Assembly (NCBI RefSeq): GCF_022811665.1
Contig: NZ_CP094529.1
Coordinates: forward strand, 2,170,001-2,234,000
DNA length: 64,000 nucleotides
DNA from: Chryseobacterium oryzae
Lineage (GTDB): Bacteria; Bacteroidota; Bacteroidia; Flavobacteriales; Weeksellaceae
Reading direction: 5' to 3'
In this document: in pieces, positions 19,001 through 26,900 of the stretch
Position numbering within the stretch: the first letter of the stretch is position 1
Layout: each line of letters begins with the position of its first letter
Translations under genes and position numbers: made by a program
The notes under the pieces: generated by a model
Seen by the model: the letters and a program-made list of their open reading frames with translations, nothing else
Database searches by the model: none
Told to the model about the DNA's origin: nothing

Positions 19001-22000
19001 GAATCTTTAATTCTTAAATTAACCTTTTCCGTCTGAATATCATTAAAAGCAACCACCTGAAACTGAAGATTAACCGAATTAATATTTTTGTCTTTAGGAA
19101 TTTGCACTTCATATTCTAAAATACCATTTTTAATCGGATAAACTTCAGAAACCGTATTCTCCAAACCATACTGAACAAATACATTTACCAAAGCATCCGG
19201 AACCGAAGAATAAACATATATCTTCGCTTTTTCTCCTCTTACAACCTCATCTTTTGGTTTAACAACAGAAAGAAAAGTTTTTTGATTGTTTTTTAGCGTT
19301 TTTCTATCCCAAACCGCAAAATTCTGTGTGGCTTTAATGGTATCTTTTCCTTCAATATTGTAAATTTCCAGGTAATAATTTCCAGATTCTAACTTTCCTA
19401 AATCTAAAGATTCGCCAGTTTTCTGTTCTCCATTGAGAATAACCGAAGCAACTTTCCAGTTTTTAATACCATCATTTTTATCATAGAAATCGTGAGGAAA
19501 TTTCTTAATAAATTCTTCTTTAGAAAATTTCGGCAAATCCTGAATTCCTTCAATAAAATTACTTCTGAAAATTCTCTGCGGAGCTTCCAATTTCGACAAT
19601 TTTACTTTGTAAGGTTTTTTAAGATTCTGTTCGTTATAATTCTTGGTTTCCACCTTAACACTAATTTTTTCATCAGAAAAAACATCTTGTATTTCCTCTG
19701 CAGTAATGTAATGAGAGACAGAAGCAACTTTCAGATTGGTATTTGCCGACTGAGTTTCTCCGTTAATATCGGTAACCGAAGCATTAATCTGATAGTTATC
19801 AATCTGAATTCCTTTTAGTTTTTCATCACTTTTAAGGTTTAAACTTATCGTAAATTCGCCTTTTTCATCTGTTTTCACTTCTCCCAAAACAGAATTTTCG
19901 TTATCATCATTATTAGGATACCACGGGAAATATCTCCATCGTATATTCTGTTTCAGAATTTCATAATTCACATTGGTATTGCTTAAAGCCACTCCGGAAA
20001 ACATGGTTGCCTTTCCTTTAATCTGAATGGTTTTTCCGTATTGATATTCTTCTTTTACAGGTTCAAAAGTCACTTCAAACTTCGGACGTTTATATTCTTC
20101 TACCTGAAAATATTTGTAGCCATTTGTATTTCCGTCTGTTGTGATGTTAAAAGTTCCATTAAGTGCACCTTTTGGAAGAATAAAACTGCCATGATAAGAA
20201 CCAAATTCATTAGTTGAAAAATTCTGAACAGAAACTTCCTGATTGTTAACATCCTTTAAAGTAATTTTTTGCTGAAGACCAGAAATAACAGATTCTGTTT
20301 CATTTTCAATTTTAGTATTAATAACTTTAAAATAAACCTTTTGTCCTGGTCGGTAAATTGCTCTGTCTGTAAAAATCTGAGCTTTTATACGCGTTTTTTT
20401 ATTCGGATTTCTTTCATCGCTGTTGTAGGAAGTATTGCCATACACTTCCATCATCTGAAAATCGTTGGTTTTAGGTTGCTGAACTAAAAAAGTTCTGTAA
20501 TAATCATTATTTTGAGATTTTGGAAATTCAAACAATCCTTTTTCAGATGTTTTACCTTGAGATGTATTCAATTTTTCATTCCCGGTAAATTCATAAAAAA
20601 CAAGATTATCTATTACAGGCTTACCATTCTCCGAACTTACAAGTTTCAATTTATTTTCCAGCGGGTTTCTCTCGTCTCTGTTTTGATATATAATTTTATT
20701 TCCGGAAACCAAAAAGTAAAAATTCTGCCCAGATCTGGAATCTTTATCTCCCACTCCGTCTACCGAATATTCTGCAAGATAAATTCCGGAAGGAAGAGGC
20801 TGTATCTCCAATGAAGTTTTGTGAGATTGATAATCTTTTTCATCTTTAAGCTGAAAAACCTCTTTTCTCACCAACGTTTTTTTCACTTTTCCGAATGCAT
20901 TATTATACGGATTTTTAGTGTACTTTAAGAAAGACAGCAAATCTTCTTTCACCTCGTATAAACTGAGCGAAAACTGAGAAACATTTTTGTAATCTGCCAC
21001 AATATGAATAGGCATATTAGGCTGAGTCTGCTCCTCATATTGAATCTCTAAAACAGGATTGGTTATCTGATTTTCTTTATTGATAATATTATTTAAGAAT
21101 TCGGATTTCGGATATTGTTTCTTTATAGAATCTGCAATCTCTAACGCTTCTTTTTGTTTGTTTTGAGAAACTAAATCGTTAATTATCTGTTCTGCAATTA
21201 AAACTTTGTAATCGCCATCAATATTCACTTTCAGTAAATCCTGAAGTTGGCTCAGAAGGTTGTTGCAAGAATTATAACTGCAGTTTCCTATTAATTTCTG
21301 ATGCATAAAATACAGTTTGGAATTCCCTGAGTTTTGCAATATCAGATCATCATAAACCGTATTAATAATTTTTTTATTTTCGACAAGTTCATTTTTGGTA
21401 AACAAACCATTCTGCGACAAAAAAGAAACTTTTTTCATCGCATACCAATCTGCTAATGTTGGGAAATAATCTATATTTTCGGTATTAGAAAAAACATCTT
21501 TGTACTTCGATAAAGATACCTTTTTCATTGCCTGATTCTGCAAATCCAGTTCAGCAAAATTTTTAGACAAATAGTTTTTAAAATCCAGTTTACTCCATGT
21601 TTCTATCTGTTTTAAATTCTCAGAATTAATATTGGTTCTAGAATTAACCTTCCAAGAATTCTGGCGATAATAATCCAGCAAAAAACCAGAAACTAAGGTT
21701 TTGAAGAACAGCAAATCTTCTCCATTAATTTTTTTTTCTACATTCTGAAGTTTAACAAAATACTGTGAAGCAGCCTCATTTTGCTCATCATCAGACGTCT
21801 GGTTCATGATGCTGAATTCGGCTTTTAAGGACAAAATGAGTTGTACTGCATTATTTTCTTTCATCGCTTTATTCTGAATTTCTAAAACAGTTGGTAAATT
21901 AGATTTAAAATTGCCTTTTTTGGCATTTTCCTGAATCTTTTTCCATTGTTGATCGTAATAATTCTGTGAAAAAACAGGGCTAAAACTCAAGAAAAGCAGG

Positions 22001-22032
22001 AGCACGAACAAAATCTTGGAATATCTTTGCAT
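16099..22032 (-). CDS. Very large alpha-2-macroglobulin-like protein
   Basis: 1,977 residues with a signal peptide (ILFVLLLFLSFSPVFSQ). The N-terminal 320 residues are helical repeats. Macroglobulin beta-sandwich (MG) domains follow; 'DRAIYRPGQKVYFKV' (about 556-570) is the classic MG signature and 'SPEALTKWKLMFLAHTK' (about 1229-1245) the A2M family block. A helical region resembling the toroid is at about 1430-1760, and a receptor-binding-like beta domain ends the protein. Where thioester members have a CxEQ motif (about residues 1433-1448) this protein has 'NDQNSSADVVFNKWF', so the thioester is absent. Residues 1149-1187 resemble a TonB-receptor plug signature. Such proteins are thought to trap proteases in the periplasm or at the surface. 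Confidence 0.88.
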   Translation of the reverse strand: MQRYSKILFVLLLFLSFSPVFSQNYYDQQWKKIQENAKKGNFKSNLPTVLEIQNKAMKENNAVQLILSLKAEFSIMNQTSDDEQNEAASQYFVKLQNVEKKINGEDLLFFKTLVSGFLLDYYRQNSWKVNSRTNINSENLKQIETWSKLDFKNYLSKNFAELDLQNQAMKKVSLSKYKDVFSNTENIDYFPTLADWYAMKKVSFLSQNGLFTKNELVENKKIINTVYDDLILQNSGNSKLYFMHQKLIGNCSYNSCNNLLSQLQDLLKVNIDGDYKVLIAEQIINDLVSQNKQKEALEIADSIKKQYPKSEFLNNIINKENQITNPVLEIQYEEQTQPNMPIHIVADYKNVSQFSLSLYEVKEDLLSFLKYTKNPYNNAFGKVKKTLVRKEVFQLKDEKDYQSHKTSLEIQPLPSGIYLAEYSVDGVGDKDSRSGQNFYFLVSGNKIIYQNRDERNPLENKLKLVSSENGKPVIDNLVFYEFTGNEKLNTSQGKTSEKGLFEFPKSQNNDYYRTFLVQQPKTNDFQMMEVYGNTSYNSDERNPNKKTRIKAQIFTDRAIYRPGQKVYFKVINTKIENETESVISGLQQKITLKDVNNQEVSVQNFSTNEFGSYHGSFILPKGALNGTFNITTDGNTNGYKYFQVEEYKRPKFEVTFEPVKEEYQYGKTIQIKGKATMFSGVALSNTNVNYEILKQNIRWRYFPWYPNNDDNENSVLGEVKTDEKGEFTISLNLKSDEKLKGIQIDNYQINASVTDINGETQSANTNLKVASVSHYITAEEIQDVFSDEKISVKVETKNYNEQNLKKPYKVKLSKLEAPQRIFRSNFIEGIQDLPKFSKEEFIKKFPHDFYDKNDGIKNWKVASVILNGEQKTGESLDLGKLESGNYYLEIYNIEGKDTIKATQNFAVWDRKTLKNNQKTFLSVVKPKDEVVRGEKAKIYVYSSVPDALVNVFVQYGLENTVSEVYPIKNGILEYEVQIPKDKNINSVNLQFQVVAFNDIQTEKVNLRIKDSEQPLKIETTTFRDKIEPNVKEKWSVKVIGNDKEKINAEVLANMYDMSLDQFSANNFTWEKLFNPYSFVNSYDMRNSLSQINFQQRIKYLKGRNVYLPLFNWFDNNTDLKYYRGNAPAPVAVKSYDTLDNNVKQNEEVVLLGYSKSVLKKRPNANVLNAVQGSAAGVFITGSGTPGSSKDILDDELNKIPVRQNLNETAFFYPDLKTDSEGNVQFEFTSPEALTKWKLMFLAHTKDARAATLEKEVVTQKEFSVTPNYPRFLREGDELNFQSKLSNLTSKKLNGFAQLQILDAFTNEDISEKFGLSRITAVSGYNSEQAFSVDENGNIALTWKVKVPKDASSVIMKVVAKAGQYSDGEQKAMAVLPNRMLVTEALPIFVKEGETKTFELENLKNSNSSTITNVSNTLELTTNPVWEILFALPGLKNDQNSSADVVFNKWFADVLASEIFKANPKLKTVFEEYQSKGLVNSNLEKNEELKQLLLEETPWVLESKNENEQMQKLALLFDVNTMKNSIRQDWDEFKKLQNPDGGFSWYQGYPSSYSTSLYILKNLGKINSWLKDNVKDYQTAEQKDLVKKLVGFVDKEMIKYYNPKDKNVMNNFTLDYLDTRNYWEKEYPLSGKSATLKSLVKSNSQSAKLTDFTFFGLHRMALLTYNFGLKAVSDRFLNYLKETSVDSKTQGVYWKQNLNDWGWFSSKVVNQAGALEAFSKLKPNDEKWIEDMKIWLVTQKEVNSWGSSRGTAEVIFTILNSGKSWTSAESDKATVIWGGKEVKADNQATGYIKSTVQTDILDKKLATVTVTKPGAGIVQGGLFWQYYEDLDKIKSSENYLSVTKELYKKVKTVNGEELKKISSETPLKVGDKVTVRMILNTDRPMEFIHIKDMRAAGFEPLDVISGYQWKNNLGYYQSTKDASTNFYIQYMPKGKYVFEYDYVTNASGKFSNGITTIQNYYAPQMSAHTKGTNIVIQE
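22022..22029 (+). promoter_or_regulatory. -7 promoter box of the UbiA-like/recF operon
   Basis: TATCTTTG matches TAnnTTTG, 21 bases before the ATG at 22051. It lies inside the first codons of the divergent alpha-2-macroglobulin gene. Confidence 0.5.
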
Positions 22033-22050
22033 AAATGTTATTTTTACTGA

Positions 22051-22806
22051 ATGAATTGCTTAAAATTACTGAAAAAATCGGTTATAGACAGCCAAATATA
22101 CGTCTCTTTAATGGGAACCTTTTTTGCAGTTTTTTTCATGATTGAGCAAAATACATTCCGTTATCCTACGTTTTTTCTAATTTTCATCACCTATTTCAGT
22201 GGTTACCTTTACACCAAGTATCAAAAAACGAAATATTTTTACCGCATTCTCATTCTCAATGTTTTTGCCGGAATTATTTCTGCAATTTTAATTATTTTCA
22301 ACCATAATGAAATACGTCTGCTGAAATGGTTAATTATTGTAATTTTAGGCTTACTCTACAACAGTTTTTTCTTGGAAAATTACATCCGTAAAATCCCTTT
22401 TTTAAAAGTTTTCTATGTCGGTTTGGTTTGGGGACTTGTAAATTGCTGGCTTACTTTACCGCAGTTTAATTTCCCCATATTTTTCATTAGTTTTTTCTTC
22501 ATTACCGCACTGGTTTTACCTTTTGATATTCGAGACATGAAAAATGACACCATCCAAACATTCCCTAAACTGATTGGAGTACAGAACACCAAATATTTTG
22601 CCTATTTGCTGGTATTTTTTGCCTGTATTTTATCAATTTTTTATTTGAAATCTGAATTTGCATTAAGCTTTTACATAACCTCTATCATCACTTTTATTCT
22701 TATTTATTTTTCTGAGAATGAAAATAATGATGCTTATTTTTCATGGGGTGTAGAAACTTGTTCGATACTTCCTTTTTTATTTTTAGGAATAATAAAGTAT
22801 TTTTGA
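22051..22806 (+). CDS. UbiA-like prenyltransferase-family membrane protein
   Basis: 251 residues with about eight hydrophobic helices. 'LPFDIRDMKNDTIQTFP' followed by 'LIGVQNTK' fits the second aspartate-rich motif of UbiA prenyltransferases (D-x-x-D-x-x-x-D...LG). The first motif (NDxxDxxxD), which binds magnesium-diphosphate, is not present; the equivalent position reads 'SGYLYTKYQKTKY'. It may therefore be a divergent or inactive member. It begins only 18 bases from the divergent alpha-2-macroglobulin start and ends 3 bases before recF, so it probably heads a recF operon. Confidence 0.65.
   Translation: MNCLKLLKKSVIDSQIYVSLMGTFFAVFFMIEQNTFRYPTFFLIFITYFSGYLYTKYQKTKYFYRILILNVFAGIISAILIIFNHNEIRLLKWLIIVILGLLYNSFFLENYIRKIPFLKVFYVGLVWGLVNCWLTLPQFNFPIFFISFFFITALVLPFDIRDMKNDTIQTFPKLIGVQNTKYFAYLLVFFACILSIFYLKSEFALSFYITSIITFILIYFSENENNDAYFSWGVETCSILPFLFLGIIKYF
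22093..22100 (-). promoter_or_regulatory. -7 promoter box of the alpha-2-macroglobulin gene
   Basis: TATATTTG on the minus strand matches TAnnTTTG, about 60 bases upstream of the start at 22032, inside the divergent UbiA-like coding sequence. Confidence 0.45.
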
Positions 22807-22809
22807 CAA

Positions 22810-23889
22810 ATGAATATCAAAAAACTTTCGTTGTACAATTTTAAAAATCATTCTGAAAAGGTTTTTGAATTTTCTCCACAAATCAACTGTTTTGTAGGCA
22901 ATAACGGTGCGGGAAAAACCAATATTCTGGATGCTTTGCATTACCTTTCTGTTGGGAAAAGTTTTCTGGGAAATACCGATTTTAACAACATTAAAAAAGG
23001 CGAAGATTTCTTTACGATTAATGCTGAAATTCAAAATGAAGAAAACGAAGATATCATCAAAATATCCCAACCAAAAGACACCAAAAAAATCATCAAAAAG
23101 AATGATAAAACCTACGAAAGATTAGCCGATCATATAGGATATTTGCCCAGCGTAATGATTTCCCCTTACGATTCTAATCTCATTTCGGATTCTGGTGAAA
23201 GCAGAAGAAAATTTCTGGATTCGATGATTTCGCAAACCGATTCCGAATATCTTTTTGGCTTAATGCAATATCAGAAAACCGTTCAGCAACGAAATGCTCT
23301 TCTAAAATATTTTGCCAAAAACAGAACTTGGGACAAAGATTCTCTGGAAATTTATGATGATCCAATTACAAAATTAGGAACTCTAATTTTCGAAAAAAGA
23401 AAGAATTTTGTAGAAAAGCTCAATCCTATCGTGCAGAACTTTTACGAAATTATATCGGGAGGAAAAGAAGCGGTTTCTGTAGTCTATGATTCTCATCTTC
23501 TTTATGATTATTTTATCAATCTCCTTCAGGAAAATGTGGATCGCGACAGAATGCTTACTTACACATCAAAAGGAATTCATAAAGACGACCTTTTGTTTGA
23601 AATGGATTCTGTTTTATTAAAAAAAACAGGTTCTCAGGGACAGCAAAAATCATTTTTAATTTCTTTAAAACTGGCTCAAATGAGTTTGGTGAAAGAACTT
23701 ACTCATAAAACACCTATTCTTTTGCTGGACGATATTTTCGACAAACTAGACGATACCCGTGTTGCACAGTTGATAAAGCTGGTCAATCAGGAAAATTTCG
23801 GACAGATTTTTATAACAGACACTCACAGAGAGAGAACAGAAAATGTGGTGAAAAAGATAAACGAAGAAAGCATCATTTTTGAAATTTAA
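22810..23889 (+). CDS. recF: DNA replication/repair ATPase RecF
   Basis: 359 residues, normal RecF length. Walker A GNNGAGKT is at 30-37, the ABC-type signature 'GSQGQQKS' near 274 and Walker B 'LLLDDIFDKLD' near 303-313. RecF is an SMC-like ATPase that, with RecO and RecR, loads RecA at gaps. The neighbouring DUF721 gene 5 bases downstream is a frequent partner of recF and dnaA-linked genes in bacteria. The ATG follows the upstream stop by 3 bases. Confidence 0.95.
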   Translation: MNIKKLSLYNFKNHSEKVFEFSPQINCFVGNNGAGKTNILDALHYLSVGKSFLGNTDFNNIKKGEDFFTINAEIQNEENEDIIKISQPKDTKKIIKKNDKTYERLADHIGYLPSVMISPYDSNLISDSGESRRKFLDSMISQTDSEYLFGLMQYQKTVQQRNALLKYFAKNRTWDKDSLEIYDDPITKLGTLIFEKRKNFVEKLNPIVQNFYEIISGGKEAVSVVYDSHLLYDYFINLLQENVDRDRMLTYTSKGIHKDDLLFEMDSVLLKKTGSQGQQKSFLISLKLAQMSLVKELTHKTPILLLDDIFDKLDDTRVAQLIKLVNQENFGQIFITDTHRERTENVVKKINEESIIFEI

Positions 23890-23894
23890 TCTAA

Positions 23895-24191
23895 ATGAAG
23901 AAAAATAAAAAACGTGAGTTTCAAAGTTCTGAACTCGTAAAATCTTTTGCCAGAATTCATGGTTTTGAAGATAAACTGACTGCTTTCGAAATTAAAGATT
24001 TCCTTGAAGACTATCTGGACGAATCTCTTTTCATGGAAATTGAAAGTGTAAATCTTCATCAAAAAATCATTCAGATTAAAATTAATTCGCCATTGCTGAA
24101 AAATGATTTCAAAATGCGAAAAAGCTTTTATCTGAAAAAATTTCAGGATAAATTCGGTGAAGAAAAATTTACTGATCTTCTTGTTTTATAG
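23895..24191 (+). CDS. DUF721 (DciA-like) protein
   Basis: 98 residues. The pattern, a short basic N-terminus, an amphipathic stretch and a compact domain ending 'DKFGEEKFTDLLVL', fits DUF721. That family includes DciA, which promotes loading of the replicative helicase DnaB in bacteria lacking DnaC. Bacteroidota copies are this short and typically sit behind recF, as here. Its end overlaps the convergent membrane-protein gene by 23 bases. The replication role is inferred from the family. Confidence 0.7.
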   Translation: MKKNKKREFQSSELVKSFARIHGFEDKLTAFEIKDFLEDYLDESLFMEIESVNLHQKIIQIKINSPLLKNDFKMRKSFYLKKFQDKFGEEKFTDLLVL

Positions 24192-26202
24192 GAGTCTGGC
24201 TTTTAACCATCGCATTTACTTTAGAATCGAAACTGGAACGTAAAGGAAAGAAAAACTTCAGCGGATTTCTTAAAAAATACTGAAAAATAGCCTTGTAAAT
24301 TTCTCTTACTTCCCCAAAATTCATTTTTCTGGAACGAAATGCCAAAAACATCGAAAGACTGAAACTTACAAGAAAGTTGAAAAAACCAATCAGGAAAACA
24401 GTAAGTAAGGAAATCCAAAATGTGTAAGAATCTACACTAAAATCTTTTCCATACAATCCTAAAGCAAAGTTTCCTGCCGCAAAAGTAATGTGGCGAATAT
24501 CCAAATCTAAACCAAAAAACAAACCTATCGGTGCAGTTGCTCCAAGAAAAACACCAAACCAAAAGTTAGAAACAATTCCTGGCCAGTTTTTCGAGTAATA
24601 TTTAGATAAACTTTGTGCAAATCGGTCACCAAAAACTCTTTTTATAGACTGGTTTTTAGCAATTCTGTCCGGTATCTGAAAAAACACCGAATTGTTCCCG
24701 ATATTCCCCGAAATAATCCCCGAAATAAACAGATAAAACCCAGCAATACATGCATGAAGAATAGCTTTAGATTTAAAAGGATCTAAATCCTTCAAAAGCT
24801 TATCGGATTTTTCTACCGCAAGATTTTGCGAGAAAAATACGTCCAAACCATAAATAATCGCTATCGCAATCGGGAAAGCAAGTAAAACGTTCCCGACAAA
24901 AGCAATAAACTGACTTCTGAAAAGTTTGGAAACCAAATCTGCAAATTCTGTGTAATTACTGTCGGATCTTTCCTGTTCAGACAAAACTTTCGTCATTGTA
25001 GCAGCCGTCATTGCAGGTTGTTTAGTTGCCAAAGTATAACCCATTAAATAAATCATCACAAATCCCATTGCATAATTGAGGGAATACAAAAATGCATGAA
25101 AGAAATCGCTTCCCGGCATAAAACCGTATAACATTTTCAGAACGCAGAGTGCACCAACAATAATTCCGCCCCCACTCGCTTTGTAAAACATTTTCATGTA
25201 CTGTTTACGGTTCGAAGTAATATAATGCGTTCCGGTTTCGGCAGTATGATTGGTAATTAGGTGAGACAGAAGTCTTGTACTGTCATTAAAAAGGTCTGAA
25301 ATATTATTTTTAGAAGATTTGTACCTTAGGATATTAAAAATCAATAGTTTAGACTTCAGAACCACATCCTGTTCATTGTCGATTACCAAGAGATTGAGAA
25401 TTTCTGAAATACGTTTAATTTGCTGTCTGATTTTCAGTAAAGACTGATTAATTTTTCCTGAAATTCCGTATTTTGAAGAGTTTTTGAAGGCAATGCTAAC
25501 AAAATCCTGACATTGCTGTAGATAAATTTTAATCTGTTTATATCTTTCGTCTTTAGAATTAAGCTGAATTTCAGGGTTTATTTTAAACTCCTCCGCAAAA
25601 GCTTCCAACTCATTTTGTAAAGCTAAAAACGGATTGTCGAAATTTCTGTATTCGGGAGCCATTCTTACCACATCCACTTCTAGAGCCATCCCTGTAACGC
25701 GCCAAGAAAGAATATTCATAGAAAACACAAGTTCTTCTTTTACCTTAGTATTTCTTATAAATCCTGAAATTCCTAAGATTTGCATCATTTCATCTACTTC
25801 GTTTTCAGGCAGATTTTGGAAATATTCCAAATCTTTTTTGGGTCTGAAACTTACGTTGTCGATAAGATACCAAACTGTATTTTCGTTTTCTACAGGAGGT
25901 AAAATTTTATTTAAAATTCTTTTCTTCAATTCCGGAAAAAAAGCATTCTCCGAGAGAATACTGGCTTCCGTTAAGGAAAGATTGAATGGTCTTTCAGAAA
26001 AAATTCCGTAGAGATAATAACTGAAGTTATCTGCAAAATTCTGGTTTTGCTTGAAAAAATTGAGAACATCGGTAAAATCTGCCTTTTTTACCGCTTCCAA
26101 AAACTCGGCTAAAGGTTCCAATGAAGCAGTTTCATTCTTAAAAGAAAAATATTTCTTAAGAATAGATTTAAAGTTTCCGTTATTTGAACTAAGGAATTTC
26201 AT
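24169..26202 (-). CDS. Integral membrane protein of the 'SpecificRecomb' (Gcr-like) family
   Basis: 677 residues. The N-terminal 340 residues are soluble and helical. The C-terminal half has six or seven TM helices with the conserved block 'NFWFGVFLGATAPIGLFFGLD' cut here to its core NFWFGVFLG, followed by 'DIRHITFAAGNFALGLYG'. This block defines a family named 'site-specific recombinase' after a gonococcal gene. The membrane topology and lack of a resolvase or tyrosine-recombinase site make recombination implausible, so the name is historical. A -7 box lies only 6 bases before the ATG. The gene overlaps the DUF721 gene at its 3' end. Confidence 0.8.
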   Translation of the reverse strand: MKFLSSNNGNFKSILKKYFSFKNETASLEPLAEFLEAVKKADFTDVLNFFKQNQNFADNFSYYLYGIFSERPFNLSLTEASILSENAFFPELKKRILNKILPPVENENTVWYLIDNVSFRPKKDLEYFQNLPENEVDEMMQILGISGFIRNTKVKEELVFSMNILSWRVTGMALEVDVVRMAPEYRNFDNPFLALQNELEAFAEEFKINPEIQLNSKDERYKQIKIYLQQCQDFVSIAFKNSSKYGISGKINQSLLKIRQQIKRISEILNLLVIDNEQDVVLKSKLLIFNILRYKSSKNNISDLFNDSTRLLSHLITNHTAETGTHYITSNRKQYMKMFYKASGGGIIVGALCVLKMLYGFMPGSDFFHAFLYSLNYAMGFVMIYLMGYTLATKQPAMTAATMTKVLSEQERSDSNYTEFADLVSKLFRSQFIAFVGNVLLAFPIAIAIIYGLDVFFSQNLAVEKSDKLLKDLDPFKSKAILHACIAGFYLFISGIISGNIGNNSVFFQIPDRIAKNQSIKRVFGDRFAQSLSKYYSKNWPGIVSNFWFGVFLGATAPIGLFFGLDLDIRHITFAAGNFALGLYGKDFSVDSYTFWISLLTVFLIGFFNFLVSFSLSMFLAFRSRKMNFGEVREIYKAIFQYFLRNPLKFFFPLRSSFDSKVNAMVKSQTPIKQEDQ

Positions 26203-26207
26203 TGGTG

Positions 26208-26215
26208 CAAAGATA
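26208..26215 (-). promoter_or_regulatory. -7 box abutting the start codon (possible leaderless transcript)
   Basis: TATCTTTG on the minus strand matches TAnnTTTG and ends 6 bases before the ATG at 26202. Transcription would begin at or next to the start codon. Confidence 0.4.
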
Positions 26216-26866
26216 CTATTTCAGACTTACATTCCTCATTTGTCTCATAATCCACGCATGTTTTTTTCTGAGATAAGGAGAAGGATTTTTAGGATCGTAT
26301 TTTTTAGGATTGGGCAAGACGGCAGCAATCCATGCTGCATCCGAAGTACTTAGATCTTTTGAGGATTTTCCAAAATAATATTTGGAGGCTGCTTCAACTC
26401 CAAAAACCCCTTGTCCCATTTCAATGGAATTCAGATATCTTTCCAGAATAATATCTTTACTCCATACTTTTTCGATAATAAATGTATAAATCGCTTCCAG
26501 CCCTTTTCTAATCCAGCTTCTACCCTGCCAAAGAAATACATTTTTGGCAGTTTGCTGAGAAATGGTGCTTCCTCCTCTAATTTTCGTGCCTTTTTCGTTG
26601 TATTTCATGGCTTTTTCGATCGCGGTATAATCGAAGCCGTTATGAGAAAAAAACTTTTGATCTTCTGAGGCTATTACTGCTTTTTTAACATTATTCCCCA
26701 TCTCATCGTAAGAAATGTAGTCGCGCTGAAGTTTGCCGTAGCTTAAAATACCCCCGATTTGAGTAAAAGTAATGGGTGGATTAAAAAATCTCCCCCAAAT
26801 AATGAAAAACACATTCAACAAAAGGATGATGAATATAACCTGCTTTATTTTTTTCCACATAAGCAC
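26216..26866 (-). CDS. mtgA: Monofunctional biosynthetic peptidoglycan transglycosylase
   Basis: 216 residues, glycosyltransferase family 51. One N-terminal TM helix (about 8-26) anchors the catalytic domain in the periplasm. The catalytic glutamate lies in ASEDQKFF (Glu68). 'RGGSTISQQTAKNVFLW' and 'LERYLNSIEMGQGVFG' are the next conserved motifs. The enzyme polymerises lipid II into glycan strands and has no transpeptidase domain. The frame starts MLMWKK; the second Met (26860) is an equally possible start. A candidate -7 box is at 26878-26885. Confidence 0.93.
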   Translation of the reverse strand: MLMWKKIKQVIFIILLLNVFFIIWGRFFNPPITFTQIGGILSYGKLQRDYISYDEMGNNVKKAVIASEDQKFFSHNGFDYTAIEKAMKYNEKGTKIRGGSTISQQTAKNVFLWQGRSWIRKGLEAIYTFIIEKVWSKDIILERYLNSIEMGQGVFGVEAASKYYFGKSSKDLSTSDAAWIAAVLPNPKKYDPKNPSPYLRKKHAWIMRQMRNVSLK

Positions 26867-26877
26867 AAAACTTACTG

Positions 26878-26885
26878 CAAAAATA
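26878..26885 (-). promoter_or_regulatory. -7 promoter box of mtgA
   Basis: TATTTTTG on the minus strand matches TAnnTTTG and lies 11 bases before the mtgA start. Confidence 0.4.
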
Positions 26886-26900
26886 TAAAAATACTGCGAG

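Noticed and set aside
24169..26202. A second integrase, because the family is named 'site-specific recombinase'
   Set aside because: The protein is a multi-pass membrane protein without any recombinase active-site motif; the name is historical.
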